A stretch of DNA of 64,000 nt, from NCBI GenBank assembly GCA_964556705.1, contig CAZKXX010000004.1, positions 16,080 to 80,079 on the forward strand. The letters are read 5' to 3'. The notes under the pieces were generated by a model that was not told the DNA's origin, made no database searches, and was given only the letters and a program-made list of their open reading frames with translations. This stretch comes from CAZKXX01 sp964556705. GTDB taxonomy: Bacteria; Acidobacteriota; Terriglobia; UBA7540. Below, piece after piece: positions 10,401-19,827 of the stretch. A program made the position numbers and the translations under genes. The stretch's first letter is position 1. Each line of letters begins with the position of its first letter.

Positions 10401-10892
10401 ACTCAGTTCCTGAGCGGCGGCCCGCTCGGACCCGACATCGGACTCGCCGGCACGGCAGAAGGCGGAGTCCCGCTGGAGGGCCGTTACATTGCCGGCACGG
10501 ATGCTGTTCCCGTGCGGGCCTTCCTGGTCTGCGACCCGCGGCCCTTCCAGAAGGGCGCGTACGCTAACGCCAGTTGTTTCACAGCCCCGACAGTCGGAAA
10601 CAACGGCCACTTCCAGTATCCGTACTTGAAGCATCCGGGCTTCCAGAACCACGACCTGTCTCTGTTCAAGAACTTCCCGCTCGGAGGCAGTGAGGACCGG
10701 AAAATCCAGTTCCGGTTCTCCATGTACAACTTCATCAACCGTCCGCTGCCTTTCTTTGCGGGCGGGGACCCGGCGTTGCGGCTCGAGTTCGTTGACGGGG
10801 TAATGACGGACGCTTCTCGCGACCGCTTTGCCAAGCCACAGCTCAAGCGCGGACGTCGCCTGATTCAGTTCGCCCTGAAGTTCTACTTCTAG
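7451..10892 (+). CDS. Oar-like TonB-dependent outer-membrane receptor, copy 2 (contains assembly gap)
   Basis: This is a paralog of the protein at 3471, with the same plan: an N-terminal hydrophobic leader (residues about 20-50, ICALALALLYAGSAAP), a carboxypeptidase-regulatory-like domain (LTGTVVDQSDAVIPGAGV), a plug-like region (ADELLKILPGV) and a barrel ending in FALKFYF. The ATG at 7451 is chosen because GGAGGTGA stands just before it. Ten N at 9634-9643 interrupt the gene. The frame before the gap and the frame after it differ, but both sides match the paralog, so the gene is best read as intact with an unresolved gap. The nominal length is about 1147 codons. No other stop or frameshift is visible. 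It follows copy 1 in the same direction. Confidence 0.9.
9634..9643. other. Assembly gap (ten N) inside receptor copy 2
   Basis: Ten N replace unresolved sequence. In the paralog the equivalent stretch runs from LTGLVW to PRVGMAYD. Copy 2 has YTGIV before and VSPRVG after the gap, so about 19 codons are missing. For the frames to join, the true gap length must be a multiple of three, so ten is a placeholder. Confidence 0.9.
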
Positions 10893-10922
10893 GCGGACTC
10901 GGTTGTAAGGCTCAACGAACCG

Positions 10923-10957
10923 GGGGGTGGCTCTGGCAGCCACCCCCTTCTTGTTTT
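10923..10957 (+). terminator. Rho-independent terminator of receptor copy 2
   Basis: GGGGGTGGCT and AGCCACCCCC form a strong hairpin (10923-10947), followed by TTCTTGTTTTT. The flank between stop codon and hairpin also resembles that of copy 1, which suggests that the duplication included the terminator. Confidence 0.78.
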
Positions 10958-11091
10958 TGGCCTGTGCGTTCGCGATTGAGGCGTTTCAGGCCGACAGCAA
11001 GTCTCAGTAACAGTGCGGGAAGGCGGTTTGCTCTTGCGACAATTCTTCCTGCCGTCCTATACTTTTTGTGGTGCCATTGGGCACTCAGGCC

Positions 11092-13509
11092 ATGGATTCC
11101 GTCAAGTCAGGGAGGAACAGGTCCGGCAGCCTACGGAGCGCGTTGTTGGCAGCTTGGCTGACGACTTGTTCCGTCGCTGGTTTTCCTCAGGAGAAGGTCC
11201 CGAGCGCGGGCCCGGAAGCGTTCTTTGCGCGTGCTGTCGAGTTGCACCAGACGGGCGATCTCGACGGTGCCATCCAGAACTATCGCGCCTTTCTCCAGGC
11301 CCGTCCCGAAAGTGTGGAGGCGCGCTCCAACCTGGGTGCCGCCTACGCGCGACAGGGGCGGTTTCAGGAGGCCATCGAGCAGTACCGGACGGCTCTGTCC
11401 CTGAACGAGCAGAATCACGCCATTCGCTTCAACCTGGGAGTGGCGCACTACAAGGCGGCACAGTTCCGCGAGGCCGCCAACGAACTCTCCAAGGTCGTTG
11501 CGGCACAGCCCGGCAATCTCAACGCGATCATCCTGCTTTCGGACTGCCATCTGCTCGGCGGCGAATATCGGAAGGTGATTGAACTGCTCAGCCCGCTGGA
11601 AAACGCGCAGGGCGACAACCGCGCCTTCCTTTATGTGCTGGGCACCGCGCTGATCCGCGGCGGTGAAGTTGACCGCGGGCAGCAGGTGATTGACCGGATT
11701 CTTCGCCACGGCGATTCCGCCGAAGCGCACCTGCTGTTGGGGACGGCGCGCCTGACGGCGCGCGATTATCCCGGCGCCGCCGAGGAGTTCCGTCGCGCCA
11801 TCAAGGCCGCACCCGATTTGCCGACTGCGCACTCGCTTTACGGCCGCGCCCTGCTGGCCACCGGCGGCCGCGACCAGGCCGTCGCCGCCTTCCGGCGCGA
11901 ACTGGAGTTGAACCCGATCGATTACGACGCGAACCTCTATCTGGGCGTTCTGCTCCGGCAAGACCGTCACGATGCGGAGGCCTTGGGTTACCTCCAACGA
12001 GCGCTTGAAATCCGTCCGGGCGCTCCCGAGGCTCGTTATCAAATCGGGAGCCTCTATCTGGCCATCGGCAACGCGGAGGAGGCGCGGAAGGTCCTCGAGG
12101 GTCTGGTCCGTGACATTCCCGGTTTCGTCGAGGCGCACGTCTCCCTGGCGACGGCCTATTATCGCTTGAAGCGCAAAGAGGACGGCGACCGGCATCGCGC
12201 GATCGCGGAGAAGCTGAACGCGGAGATTCAGGCGCGCGCTCCCGGGGCCTCGGAGGAACTCGGGCCGGCTTACCGCGGCGAAACCTTGCCGGCAGGGCCG
12301 CCTTCCACCGGCGGCGCGGACGAAATCGCGGCGATGGAAGCGCGGAGTGCGGTTCAAGCCGCGTCTGCGCCTTCACCCTCCCCTTCGCCGCCTGCTGTCA
12401 AACCCCGGCCCGTGGCGCAGCAAATGGAGTCTTTTGAGGAGCTGGCGCAGCGCGCGCACGCCGCGCGCGAAGGCGAGCGCTTCGAAGAAGCCATCAGCCT
12501 CTATCAGGAAGCGCTCAAGCTGCGCCCGACGTGGTCGGAGGGCTGGTGGTACCTGGGAACGCTCTATTACGGGCAGGACCGCTACGACGAAGCGGTGGGG
12601 CCGCTGCGGCGGCTGGTGGCGCTCGAGCCGCAGGGAGGAGCCGGCTGGGCCCTGCTGGGTTTGAGCGAATTTCAGATCCGGGATTACGACCGGGCGCTGG
12701 AACATTTGCAGCGAGCGCAAGCTCTCCGGATCAGCAGCAACCCGCAGCTCTGGCAGGTCGTCCGCTTCCGTCTCGCCCAGCTCTTGACCCGCTTCCAACA
12801 ATTCGAGGCAGCGACCCTCCACTTCCACGCCCTCGTGCGGGACCGCGGGGAGAACCCCTCACTCATCGAGTCGATGGGGATTGCCACCTTGTCCTTGCCT
12901 TATTTGCCTGCGGAATTGCCTCCCGATAAGCGCGAGATGGTGATGCTGGCGGGCCGGGCGCAGTACTATGTGGCGGCGCGCAACATGGAGGAAGCTCGGC
13001 GCCTTTTCCTGCAGCTGACGGGGCAGTATGCGACGACGCCCAACGTCCACTACGCTTACGGCGTCTATCTGCTGCGCGACGCCCACGACGAGGCCATCGA
13101 GGAATTCAAGAAGGAGCTGGAGATTTCACCGGCGCACGTTTCGGCGCGGCTCCAGATCGCTTTTGAGTACCTGCGCCGCGCCGAGCCTCAGCGCGGCCTG
13201 CCTTACGCGCGCGAGGCCGCGCGGCTGGCGCCCCATTCGTTTGCCGCGCGCAACGCCTACGGGCGCTGCCTGCTCGAAACCGGCGACCTGGAGGCCGCCA
13301 TCCGAGAACTGGAAGAAGGGGTGCGGCTGGCGCCCGACAGCCCCGAGACCCGCTACGCGCTGGCCCGCGCCTACGCGCGGGCGGGGCGCCGCGAGGACGC
13401 GGCGCGCGAGCGGGCCGAATTCGCAAAGCTGGACAAAATCCGCCGCGGCCTGACGGACGACGCAGGCGGCGATTCCGAGCCGTCGCCCGATCAGCGGCCG
13501 CCCATCTGA
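11092..13509 (+). CDS. Large exported tetratricopeptide-repeat protein
   Basis: This 805-residue protein is made mostly of TPR units, for example VEARSNLGAAYARQGRFQEA and ETRYALARAYARAGRREDA. A hydrophobic segment near the N-terminus (SALLAAWLTTCSVAGF) suggests export or membrane anchoring. The repeats form two blocks, about residues 40-375 and 450-780, separated by a low-complexity linker rich in Pro, Ala and Ser. TPR superhelices are protein-binding scaffolds. The ATG at 11092 is preferred over in-frame GTG codons at 11068 and 11071 because it places the hydrophobic segment at a normal distance, but no strong ribosome-binding site decides the start. It lies between receptor copy 2 and the VWFA gene on the same strand. 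The partner is unknown. Confidence 0.85.
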   Translation: MDSVKSGRNRSGSLRSALLAAWLTTCSVAGFPQEKVPSAGPEAFFARAVELHQTGDLDGAIQNYRAFLQARPESVEARSNLGAAYARQGRFQEAIEQYRTALSLNEQNHAIRFNLGVAHYKAAQFREAANELSKVVAAQPGNLNAIILLSDCHLLGGEYRKVIELLSPLENAQGDNRAFLYVLGTALIRGGEVDRGQQVIDRILRHGDSAEAHLLLGTARLTARDYPGAAEEFRRAIKAAPDLPTAHSLYGRALLATGGRDQAVAAFRRELELNPIDYDANLYLGVLLRQDRHDAEALGYLQRALEIRPGAPEARYQIGSLYLAIGNAEEARKVLEGLVRDIPGFVEAHVSLATAYYRLKRKEDGDRHRAIAEKLNAEIQARAPGASEELGPAYRGETLPAGPPSTGGADEIAAMEARSAVQAASAPSPSPSPPAVKPRPVAQQMESFEELAQRAHAAREGERFEEAISLYQEALKLRPTWSEGWWYLGTLYYGQDRYDEAVGPLRRLVALEPQGGAGWALLGLSEFQIRDYDRALEHLQRAQALRISSNPQLWQVVRFRLAQLLTRFQQFEAATLHFHALVRDRGENPSLIESMGIATLSLPYLPAELPPDKREMVMLAGRAQYYVAARNMEEARRLFLQLTGQYATTPNVHYAYGVYLLRDAHDEAIEEFKKELEISPAHVSARLQIAFEYLRRAEPQRGLPYAREAARLAPHSFAARNAYGRCLLETGDLEAAIRELEEGVRLAPDSPETRYALARAYARAGRREDAARERAEFAKLDKIRRGLTDDAGGDSEPSPDQRPPI

Positions 13510-13583
13510 GTATTTCTTGCGCGGCGAGGGAGATTCATTCAGGGAAGTCGCCCGGAAGCAAATCTGATTGCAGGAAGGTCAGC

Positions 13584-15761
13584 ATGCGATTCAAAAGCAC
13601 AGATTCCGGTTGCTCCAAGGGTATCTTGCTCGTAGTCCTCCTCCTGACGCTCGGCCTCTTCAGCGGGCTGGCGGGGCCGCAGGCCGGACAGGGTCCGGGT
13701 CAGAGACAGGAAACGATTCAGATCGTGGCCGAAGAAGTTCTTCTGGACATCGTGGCTCGGGACAAGCGCGGCCGTCCGGTCCGCGACCTCCGTCAGGATG
13801 AAATCGAGGTCTTCGAGGACGGCGTGAAGCAGCAAATCAGCTCCTTCCGTATCGTCGAGGGCCGGCTGGAGGCGGCCGACCCTTCCCAACCGGCCGAGCC
13901 GGTCGATCCTCTGGGTCACGTGAACCTGGTGACACTGGTCTTCGAACGCCTCAGCACGGAAGGGCGGGTCTTAGCTCGCCAGGCCTCACTGGACTTGCTG
14001 GCCACAGAACTCCCGCGCAACACGTACGTGGCGGTGTTTACTATCGACCTGCGGCTCTACATCCTCCAGCACTTCACGAAGGACCTCGACAAGCTTCGCG
14101 CGGCCGTGGATCGGGCGACGAGCGGCGGCTACACGACGTTCATTTCGGAATCGGACGCCATTCAGCGCGAGCTGGAAACCGCGACCGCGGCCCAGGCGGG
14201 CGGGGAAGCGGCGGCCAGCGCGATCGGTCCCGGCGCCGCTCCTTCGGGCGGGATGGGAGGCGACTTCGCCGAGGCGGCCATGGCGCGGATGGCTTTGAGC
14301 ATGCTTCGGTACGCAGAGTCCATGCAACGCGAGCAACAGGGGCGCACCTCGATCTTCTCCTTGCTGTCGCTGGTGCGCGAGCAACGATTGTTGCCGGGCC
14401 GCAAGACTCTTGTTTATTTTTCCGAGGGCCTCGTCGTCACCCCCGCTCAGGTTGACTACCTCCGTTCGACGATCAGCGCCGCGAACCGCTCCAACGTGAG
14501 CGTCTATGCGGTGGATGCCCGCGGACTGTTGACCAGCGGGCAAAATCTGTCGGCTCAGTCGATGTTGACGGACGCGACCGATGCCAGCCGCTCGCAGGTG
14601 AGCCGCCAGGGAGGAGCCGTGACGCGCGCCGACGTCATGGCGGCGGAAACGGCCGAGGCCAGTCTGCGGGCCAACACCCAGGAGACTCTTTCCGACCTCT
14701 CCACAAGCACCGGCGGCTTTCTCATCGCCAATTCCAACGACCTGCGCATCGGAGTGCAGCGCATCACGGAGGACATCCTCGGCTACTATGCAGTGTCATA
14801 CCGTCCGCAGAACCCGAAGTACGATGCGAGCTTCCGGAAGATCACCGTGCGCGTGAATCGCCGAGGCGTGCAACTCCAGACGCGTTCCGGCTACTTCGCC
14901 CTGCCGCCCGGCGATGCCGGGACGGCGCTGCCGCACGAAGTGCCCCTCCTGACGGTCCTCAATACGAATCCTCTGCCCCTGGACTTCGAGCATCGCACCG
15001 CAACGCTGCACTTTGACAGGGACGAAAACGGGGTGCGACACTCGCTGATCATTGAGGCGCCGCTTTCCAATTTCGCGTTCCAAACGGACAAGAAAAGGAA
15101 AGTCTATTCCTGTAACTTTTCGATTCTCGCGCTCATTAAGGATGCCCAGGGGCGCATCGTGGGAAAGTTCAGCCAGAACTACCCGCTCGAGGGCCCGCTG
15201 GATCGCCTCGAGATGCTCCGGAAGGGCAAGGTGGTTTTCACGCGCGACTTTACGCTGCCTCCGGGCCCATACACCCTGGAGACGGCGGCCACCGATGCCC
15301 TGAGCGGGAAGGCCAGCGCGCGCCGCTCGACGCTGAAAGTGGATGACCCGAGTGACGCGGTGGGCCTGAGCAGCGTGGCGATCATCCGCCGAGTGGACCA
15401 GGTTGACCCCGAAGATACAAACTTGGCGGACCCGCTCCGCTATCAGGACAAGCGCATCATTCCGAACCTGGGCGACCCGATTCCGAAGGCGTCCGGCGGA
15501 GGCCTGGGGCTTTACTTCGTTGTGTATCCCTCGCCTTCGGCTCCGAGCGCCCCTCGGCTGGCGGTCCAGTTCATCCTCGACGGCAAATTGGTCGCGCAGG
15601 CGTCGCCCGAGCTTCCTCCGCCGGACAAGCAAGGGCGCATCGCTTACGTGGGAACGCTCCCGCTGGACGCGTTCCCGCCCGGCCAGTACCAGATCCGCGC
15701 CGTCGTCCGGCAGGGCAATGCCGGCGCGGAAGAACAGGCGCTGGTCACGATTAGTCCCTAG
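13584..15761 (+). CDS. Exported VWFA-related protein, Acidobacterial TIGR03436 type
   Basis: This 725-residue protein has a signal peptide (residues about 10-32, GILLVVLLLTLGLFSGLAG). The opening of the mature part, DIVARDKRGRPVRDLRQDEI followed by VFEDGVKQQI, is typical of the VWFA-related family first defined in Acidobacteria. A Rossmann-like VWFA region follows (VTLVFERLS, AVFTIDLRLYIL, TLVYFSEGL), ending near YYAVSYRP at about residue 400. The C-terminal 300 residues look like beta-sandwich domains. The usual MIDAS DxSxS motif is not obvious, so metal binding is doubtful. The ATG follows AGGAAGGT at a good distance. It sits 74 bases after the TPR gene and 20 before the CRTAC1 gene, so these three probably form one transcript. 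Function is unknown beyond a likely envelope protein-interaction role. Confidence 0.88.
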   Translation: MRFKSTDSGCSKGILLVVLLLTLGLFSGLAGPQAGQGPGQRQETIQIVAEEVLLDIVARDKRGRPVRDLRQDEIEVFEDGVKQQISSFRIVEGRLEAADPSQPAEPVDPLGHVNLVTLVFERLSTEGRVLARQASLDLLATELPRNTYVAVFTIDLRLYILQHFTKDLDKLRAAVDRATSGGYTTFISESDAIQRELETATAAQAGGEAAASAIGPGAAPSGGMGGDFAEAAMARMALSMLRYAESMQREQQGRTSIFSLLSLVREQRLLPGRKTLVYFSEGLVVTPAQVDYLRSTISAANRSNVSVYAVDARGLLTSGQNLSAQSMLTDATDASRSQVSRQGGAVTRADVMAAETAEASLRANTQETLSDLSTSTGGFLIANSNDLRIGVQRITEDILGYYAVSYRPQNPKYDASFRKITVRVNRRGVQLQTRSGYFALPPGDAGTALPHEVPLLTVLNTNPLPLDFEHRTATLHFDRDENGVRHSLIIEAPLSNFAFQTDKKRKVYSCNFSILALIKDAQGRIVGKFSQNYPLEGPLDRLEMLRKGKVVFTRDFTLPPGPYTLETAATDALSGKASARRSTLKVDDPSDAVGLSSVAIIRRVDQVDPEDTNLADPLRYQDKRIIPNLGDPIPKASGGGLGLYFVVYPSPSAPSAPRLAVQFILDGKLVAQASPELPPPDKQGRIAYVGTLPLDAFPPGQYQIRAVVRQGNAGAEEQALVTISP

Positions 15762-15781
15762 GTCGAGGTGTTTGAGACCCC

Positions 15782-17539
15782 ATGGTATCCAAGGGTTCCC
15801 GATTTTCCCGGTATTCGCGACGGGCGTTCCTGAGGGCGGCCGGATTGGGTGGTGCGGCCGCCCTTTTCGCTCCCCGCTGGCCGCGCTGGCTCCGGGCGGC
15901 CGAGAGCGCCGCCTTTCCGCCGGCGTTCGAAGAGATGTCACTTCAGAAGGCCGGCATCGACTGGGTGCATGACAACGCCATGTCCGATGAACGGTATCTG
16001 CCGGAGACCGTCGGCTCCGGCTGCGCGTTCTTCGACTACGACAACGACGGCTGGATGGACATCTACTTCGTGAACAGCGGCCCCTGCGACTTCTTCAACC
16101 CCGCCCAGCCGCTGCGCAACGCGCTCTACAAGAACAACCGCGACGGCACGTTCACGGACGTGACGGCGAAGGCGGGTGTGCCCGGCGGGACCTTCGGCAT
16201 GGGCGTGGCCGTCGGGGATTACGACAACGACGGCTGGCCGGACATGCTCGTTACGTCCTACGGCCGCTGTATTCTCTATCACAACAACGGCGACGGAACG
16301 TTTACCGATGTGACCGACAGGGCGGGCGTGGCCGCGCCCGGCTGGACCACCAGCGCCGTCTGGTTCGATTACAACAACGACGGCCTGCTCGATCTCTTCG
16401 TCTGCAGCTTCGTCGAGTTCGGCCTGAACAAGCACATCTTCTGCGGCGACAACGCGCTCGGGCGGCGCTACTACTGCATCCCGCGCGTCTTCAAGCCCAC
16501 ACCCAGCCTGCTGTTCCGCAACAACGGCGACGGGACGTTTACCGAAGTCAGCAAAGGCACCGACATCGCCCGCGCCATGGGGAAGGCGCTGGGCGTGGTG
16601 GCGACCGACATCAACAACGACGGCCTGATGGACCTTTTCGTTGCCAACGACACGGTGCAGAACTTCCTCTTCGTGAACCGGGGCAACGGGAAGTGGGAAG
16701 AGATCGCGCTTCAGGCCGAAGTGGGCTTCAGCGCCAACGGCCAGCCGCGCTCCGGCATGGGCGTGGACGCCGCCGACTTCGACAACGACGGCTGGCAGGA
16801 TCTCTTCGTCGCCAACGTGGACCAGGAAATGTTCTCCATCTACCGCAACATGGGCGACGAGTTCTTCACCGATATGGCGCACCCGCTGGGCATCGCGCAG
16901 GCCACGCGCCTGCTGAGCGGCTGGGGACTGAAGTTCTTCGACTACGACAACGACGGTGACCTCGACCTGTTCCTCGCCAACGGCCATCCCGACGACATGA
17001 TCGAGCAGTATTCGACGCAGGTGAAGTACGCGATGCCGCTGCTCCTGTTCCGCAACACCGGCGGCGGCATGATGAACGTGAGCGAAGAGGCCGGACCGGT
17101 CTTCCAGAAAGACTTCTGCGCGCGCGGGCTCGCCATCGGCGACTACAACAACGACGGCGCCGTGGACGTCGTGGTCTCGAACAACGGCGGGCCGCCCCTG
17201 CTGCTGCGCAACCACGCGGGCAACGGCAACCACTGGCTCGGCGTGCGGCTCGTCGGCGCCAAGTGCAACCGCGACGCCATCGGCGCGATCGTGCGCTGGA
17301 AAGCGGGCGACCTCGAACGACAGCGCATGCTCAACGGCGGGGGAAGTTATCTCTCCTACCACGACCCGCGCGTAGTGCTCGGCATCGGCGAGCGGAAGAA
17401 GTTCGATTGGGTCGAGATCCAATGGCCACAGCCGAGCGGACGCGTCGAGCGTTTCACCGACCTGCCGATTGACCGCTACATCACGATCGTCGAAGGCGAA
17501 GGCCTCAAGCCCTGGGAGAACGGCCGGGCGATGGGTTAA
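15782..17539 (+). CDS. Tat-exported CRTAC1 family protein (VCBS/FG-GAP repeats plus ASPIC/UnbV)
   Basis: This 585-residue protein starts with a twin-arginine signal ([20 protein letters not shown]), so it is probably exported folded. The body has at least seven copies of a calcium-binding-like DYDNDGWxD motif (for example [30 protein letters not shown]), which form VCBS/FG-GAP beta-propeller blades. The C-terminal part (about 480-570: [29 protein letters not shown]) is an ASPIC/UnbV domain. Such proteins are widespread in Acidobacteria and Planctomycetes, and their job is not established; surface binding of proteins or sugars is likely. It follows the VWFA gene after 20 bases and closes the envelope block. 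The next gene is a ruined methylase. Confidence 0.9.
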   Translation: MVSKGSRFSRYSRRAFLRAAGLGGAAALFAPRWPRWLRAAESAAFPPAFEEMSLQKAGIDWVHDNAMSDERYLPETVGSGCAFFDYDNDGWMDIYFVNSGPCDFFNPAQPLRNALYKNNRDGTFTDVTAKAGVPGGTFGMGVAVGDYDNDGWPDMLVTSYGRCILYHNNGDGTFTDVTDRAGVAAPGWTTSAVWFDYNNDGLLDLFVCSFVEFGLNKHIFCGDNALGRRYYCIPRVFKPTPSLLFRNNGDGTFTEVSKGTDIARAMGKALGVVATDINNDGLMDLFVANDTVQNFLFVNRGNGKWEEIALQAEVGFSANGQPRSGMGVDAADFDNDGWQDLFVANVDQEMFSIYRNMGDEFFTDMAHPLGIAQATRLLSGWGLKFFDYDNDGDLDLFLANGHPDDMIEQYSTQVKYAMPLLLFRNTGGGMMNVSEEAGPVFQKDFCARGLAIGDYNNDGAVDVVVSNNGGPPLLLRNHAGNGNHWLGVRLVGAKCNRDAIGAIVRWKAGDLERQRMLNGGGSYLSYHDPRVVLGIGERKKFDWVEIQWPQPSGRVERFTDLPIDRYITIVEGEGLKPWENGRAMG

Positions 17540-18001
17540 CCCAGCCTCTTCATGGGGCGGGGAAGAGTGTCTCAGTGGTCGCCACGGTCTCACGAGGCCG
17601 GGCAGGCCGGACGGGGAACCGGCAGAGGCGAAGAAAAAGCGAAACACGCTTGGCGCGGGGCCTCATCCCGCGCGTCTCGGGACACTCGGCCGCCTCCTCA
17701 GCACCCAAGAAAATCACCACTTAGCGGGGCGAAGCGGCTCTCCGTCTTTCGCAAGGCGCGCATCCTGCGGAACAATCTGTTCGGCGTGGATATCGACCCG
17801 CCGGCGGTCGAAATCACCATGATGAGCCTGTACCTCAAGGCACTGGAAGGCGAGCGGTCGCAACTTCCGCCCAAACACTCGCTCCTGCCGGAATTGAAAT
17901 ACAACATCGTCTGCGGGAATTCGCTGATCGGCCCGGATATCTACGACCAGGGCGTGCTGTTCGCCGACGCCGAGCGCGAGCGCATCAACGTCTTCGATTG
18001 G

Positions 18002-18155
18002 TACGGTGTAGCGCAGGGCCCGTTCTCCGGCCCTTCCAGGCGGCACGCGTTCGGTGCCGCCACAACAGGAATCCCTTCGTGTGCGCGCCGCTGAAGAACG
18101 CGACGCGCTGGAAAAGCCGCAAGGCTGGAAAGCGAGCCTTGCGCTACCGCCTACC
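18002..18155. repeat. Structured insertion element of about 154 bp with inverted ends
   Basis: The ends are imperfect inverted repeats, GGTGTAGCGCAGGGC (18005-18019) and GCCTTGCGCTACC (18136-18148). Inside are three hairpins: GGGCC/GGCCC at 18016-18033, GGCGGCAC/GTGCCGCC at 18039-18061, and GCAAGGCT/AGCCTTGC at 18119-18142. It splits the methylase remnant between INVFDW and IPDIM. Removing 154 bases would put the two flanking pieces in one frame. It encodes nothing recognisable and resembles dispersed GTAGCGCAGG-type palindromes that I recall from Acidobacteria. Confidence 0.7.
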
Positions 18156-19385
18156 ATCCCCGACATCATGCGCGCCGGCGACTTCGATTGCGTCATCGCA
18201 AATCTCCCTTATGTGCGGATGGAGGAATTCAAGAACATCAAGACGTACCTCAAATCGCATTTTGTTTCGCACGATGAGCGCTCAGACCTCTATGTGTACC
18301 TCGTAGAACAAGCGCATCGCGTTCTCAGGAATGAAGGTCGTTTCGGCATGATTGTATCGAACAAGTTCTTACGGCCAAACTACGGGAAGCCTCTGCGTGA
18401 CTTTCTGAACTCAACAGCGGATATTGAACGCGTTACCGACCTGGCGGGGCTGCCTGAGTTCCCAGGCGCAACCGTTCGGACGGTTGTTCTCATAACGACA
18501 CGGTCAAACAGCAAGAAGGGGCCAGTGCAGTATTCTCCGCCGATCGGCTTGCAGACCTTTGCGCAGATTGAAGGTGGCTCAATGAGTTTGGAGGAGGCCG
18601 CGGCGTCGACGGCTTATGAGGTTCCCAAAGGAGCGTTGTCCGAGGCTGTGTGGAGTTTCGCCAGGCCCGAAGTACATGCTCTTCTCAAGCGCCTTGCGGA
18701 GAAGTGGACGCCGCTTGTCCAGTACTGCGACGGGAAGATATGCATGGGCGTAAAGTCCGGACTCAGCGAGGCATTTGTCATAGACGGGGAACAACGGGCC
18801 GCGATTATTAGACGGAATCGCCGAGCGCAGGAGATTATCAAGCCGTTGTTGAATGGGCGTGATATCCGACGCTACCAGGTCGAACGAAAGGCGCAGTTTC
18901 TGATCTACACCTACCATGGCCTGAATATCGAACGGTACCCTGGCATCCTCAAGCACTTGAAACCGTTCAGGGCACAGTTGGAAAACGCGCCACAGAACAA
19001 AATTGGTACGAACTACAACAGCCGCAGTTGAACTTTGCCAAGTACATGGACGAGCCGAAGATCATCTTTCCGGATATTGCGACTACTCCACGGTTTGCGA
19101 TGGACGAAGTCGGCCACTACGGATCGAACACGACATACTTTATTCCTCTGCGCGACTTCTACTTACTCGGTTTGTTGAACTCAGCATTAGGACGCTTCTA
19201 TTTCAGCACTGTTTGCGCCGGTCTTGAGGGTTCGGGGGAAACGTATCTTCGATTCTTCGGCCACTACCTTGAGGGGTTTCCAGTCCGCACGATCAACTTC
19301 TCCGACCCGGCGGACAAGGCGCGGCACGACAAGCTGGTCGAGCTGGTCGAGCGGATGCTGGAGTTGAACAAGCGGAAGGGCGCGC

Positions 19386-19679
19386 TGTAGCGGCGACGTG
19401 TCGTCGCCGAGCCGGCGAGCATAGCTCGCCGCTACAGGCGAGATCTTCGGGCGAGCATGGGGTTGTAGCGGCGACGTGTCGTCGCCGAGCCGGCGAGCAT
19501 AGCTCGCCGCTACAGGCGAGATCTTCGGGCGAGCATGGGGTTGTAGCGGCGACGTGTCGTCGCCGAAACGGCGAGCATAGCTCGCCGCTACAAGCGAGAT
19601 CTTCGGGCGAGCATGGGGTTGTAGCGGCGACGTGTCGTCGCCGCTACAGCATTTCGTCGAGCATAGCTCGCCGCTACAG
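19386..19679. repeat. Tandem array of 78-bp palindromic units (about 3.8 copies)
   Basis: Units begin at 19386, 19464, 19542 and 19620. Each holds a 51-bp palindromic core with perfect 11-bp ends, TGTAGCGGCGA and TCGCCGCTACA. Inside the core are two hairpins (CGGCGAC/GTCGCCG and CGGCGAGC/GCTCGCCG), followed by a 27-bp spacer. Units 1 and 2 are identical; unit 3 has a few changes; unit 4 is rearranged and shorter. The first unit supplies the TAG that ends the upstream methylase fragment, and the methylase tail resumes right after the array. Confidence 0.92.
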
Positions 19680-19827
19680 TTGGAGCGCGCGATCGCCTCG
19701 ACCGACGCGGAAATCGACGACCCGGTTTACCACCTGTATGGCGGTGTCTTTGTCTCCTGCTGGTTGGATTTTTCTAGCGATTGAAAATCCGGGCGCGGAA
19801 GGGCAAACTGTGGGGACGAGTCTGGGA

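Larger units (their letters stand above)
17735..19784 (+). pseudogene. Remnant of an Eco57I-like (type IIG) adenine methylase/restriction protein
   Basis: The pieces are read in order. Frame 2 at about 17735-18002 has RNNLFGVDIDPPAVEITMMS and KYNIVCGNSLIGPDI. Frame 3 at about 18158-18998 has FDCVIANLPYVRMEEF and PLLNGRDIRRY. Frame 2 at 19004-19390 has WYELQQPQLNFAKY and LEGFPVRTINF. Frame 3 at 19680-19784 has the tail TDAEIDDPVYHLYG. All match the C-terminal methylase and target-recognition parts of the Eco57I family. The N-terminal region with the SAM motif is absent. The catalytic NPPY is NLPY. Two repeat elements split the gene, and one missing A in the run at 18999-19002 breaks the frame. 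It cannot make a working enzyme. No intact restriction partner was found nearby. Confidence 0.85.

Noticed and set aside
17540..17734. Open frame starting at 17552 as a complete methylase start
   Set aside because: The first 60 codons show no methylase character and read like random GC-rich sequence; family similarity begins only near 17735, so the gene is truncated at the 5' end.
19386..19679. Possible CRISPR array
   Set aside because: The 78-bp units follow each other with a constant inner sequence; there are no variable spacers and no cas genes, so it is a tandem palindromic repeat.
19738..19827. Earlier start (19738) for the 2Fe-2S protein
   Set aside because: That region overlaps the tail of the methylase remnant and has no ribosome-binding site; the 2Fe-2S family sequence begins after 19828.
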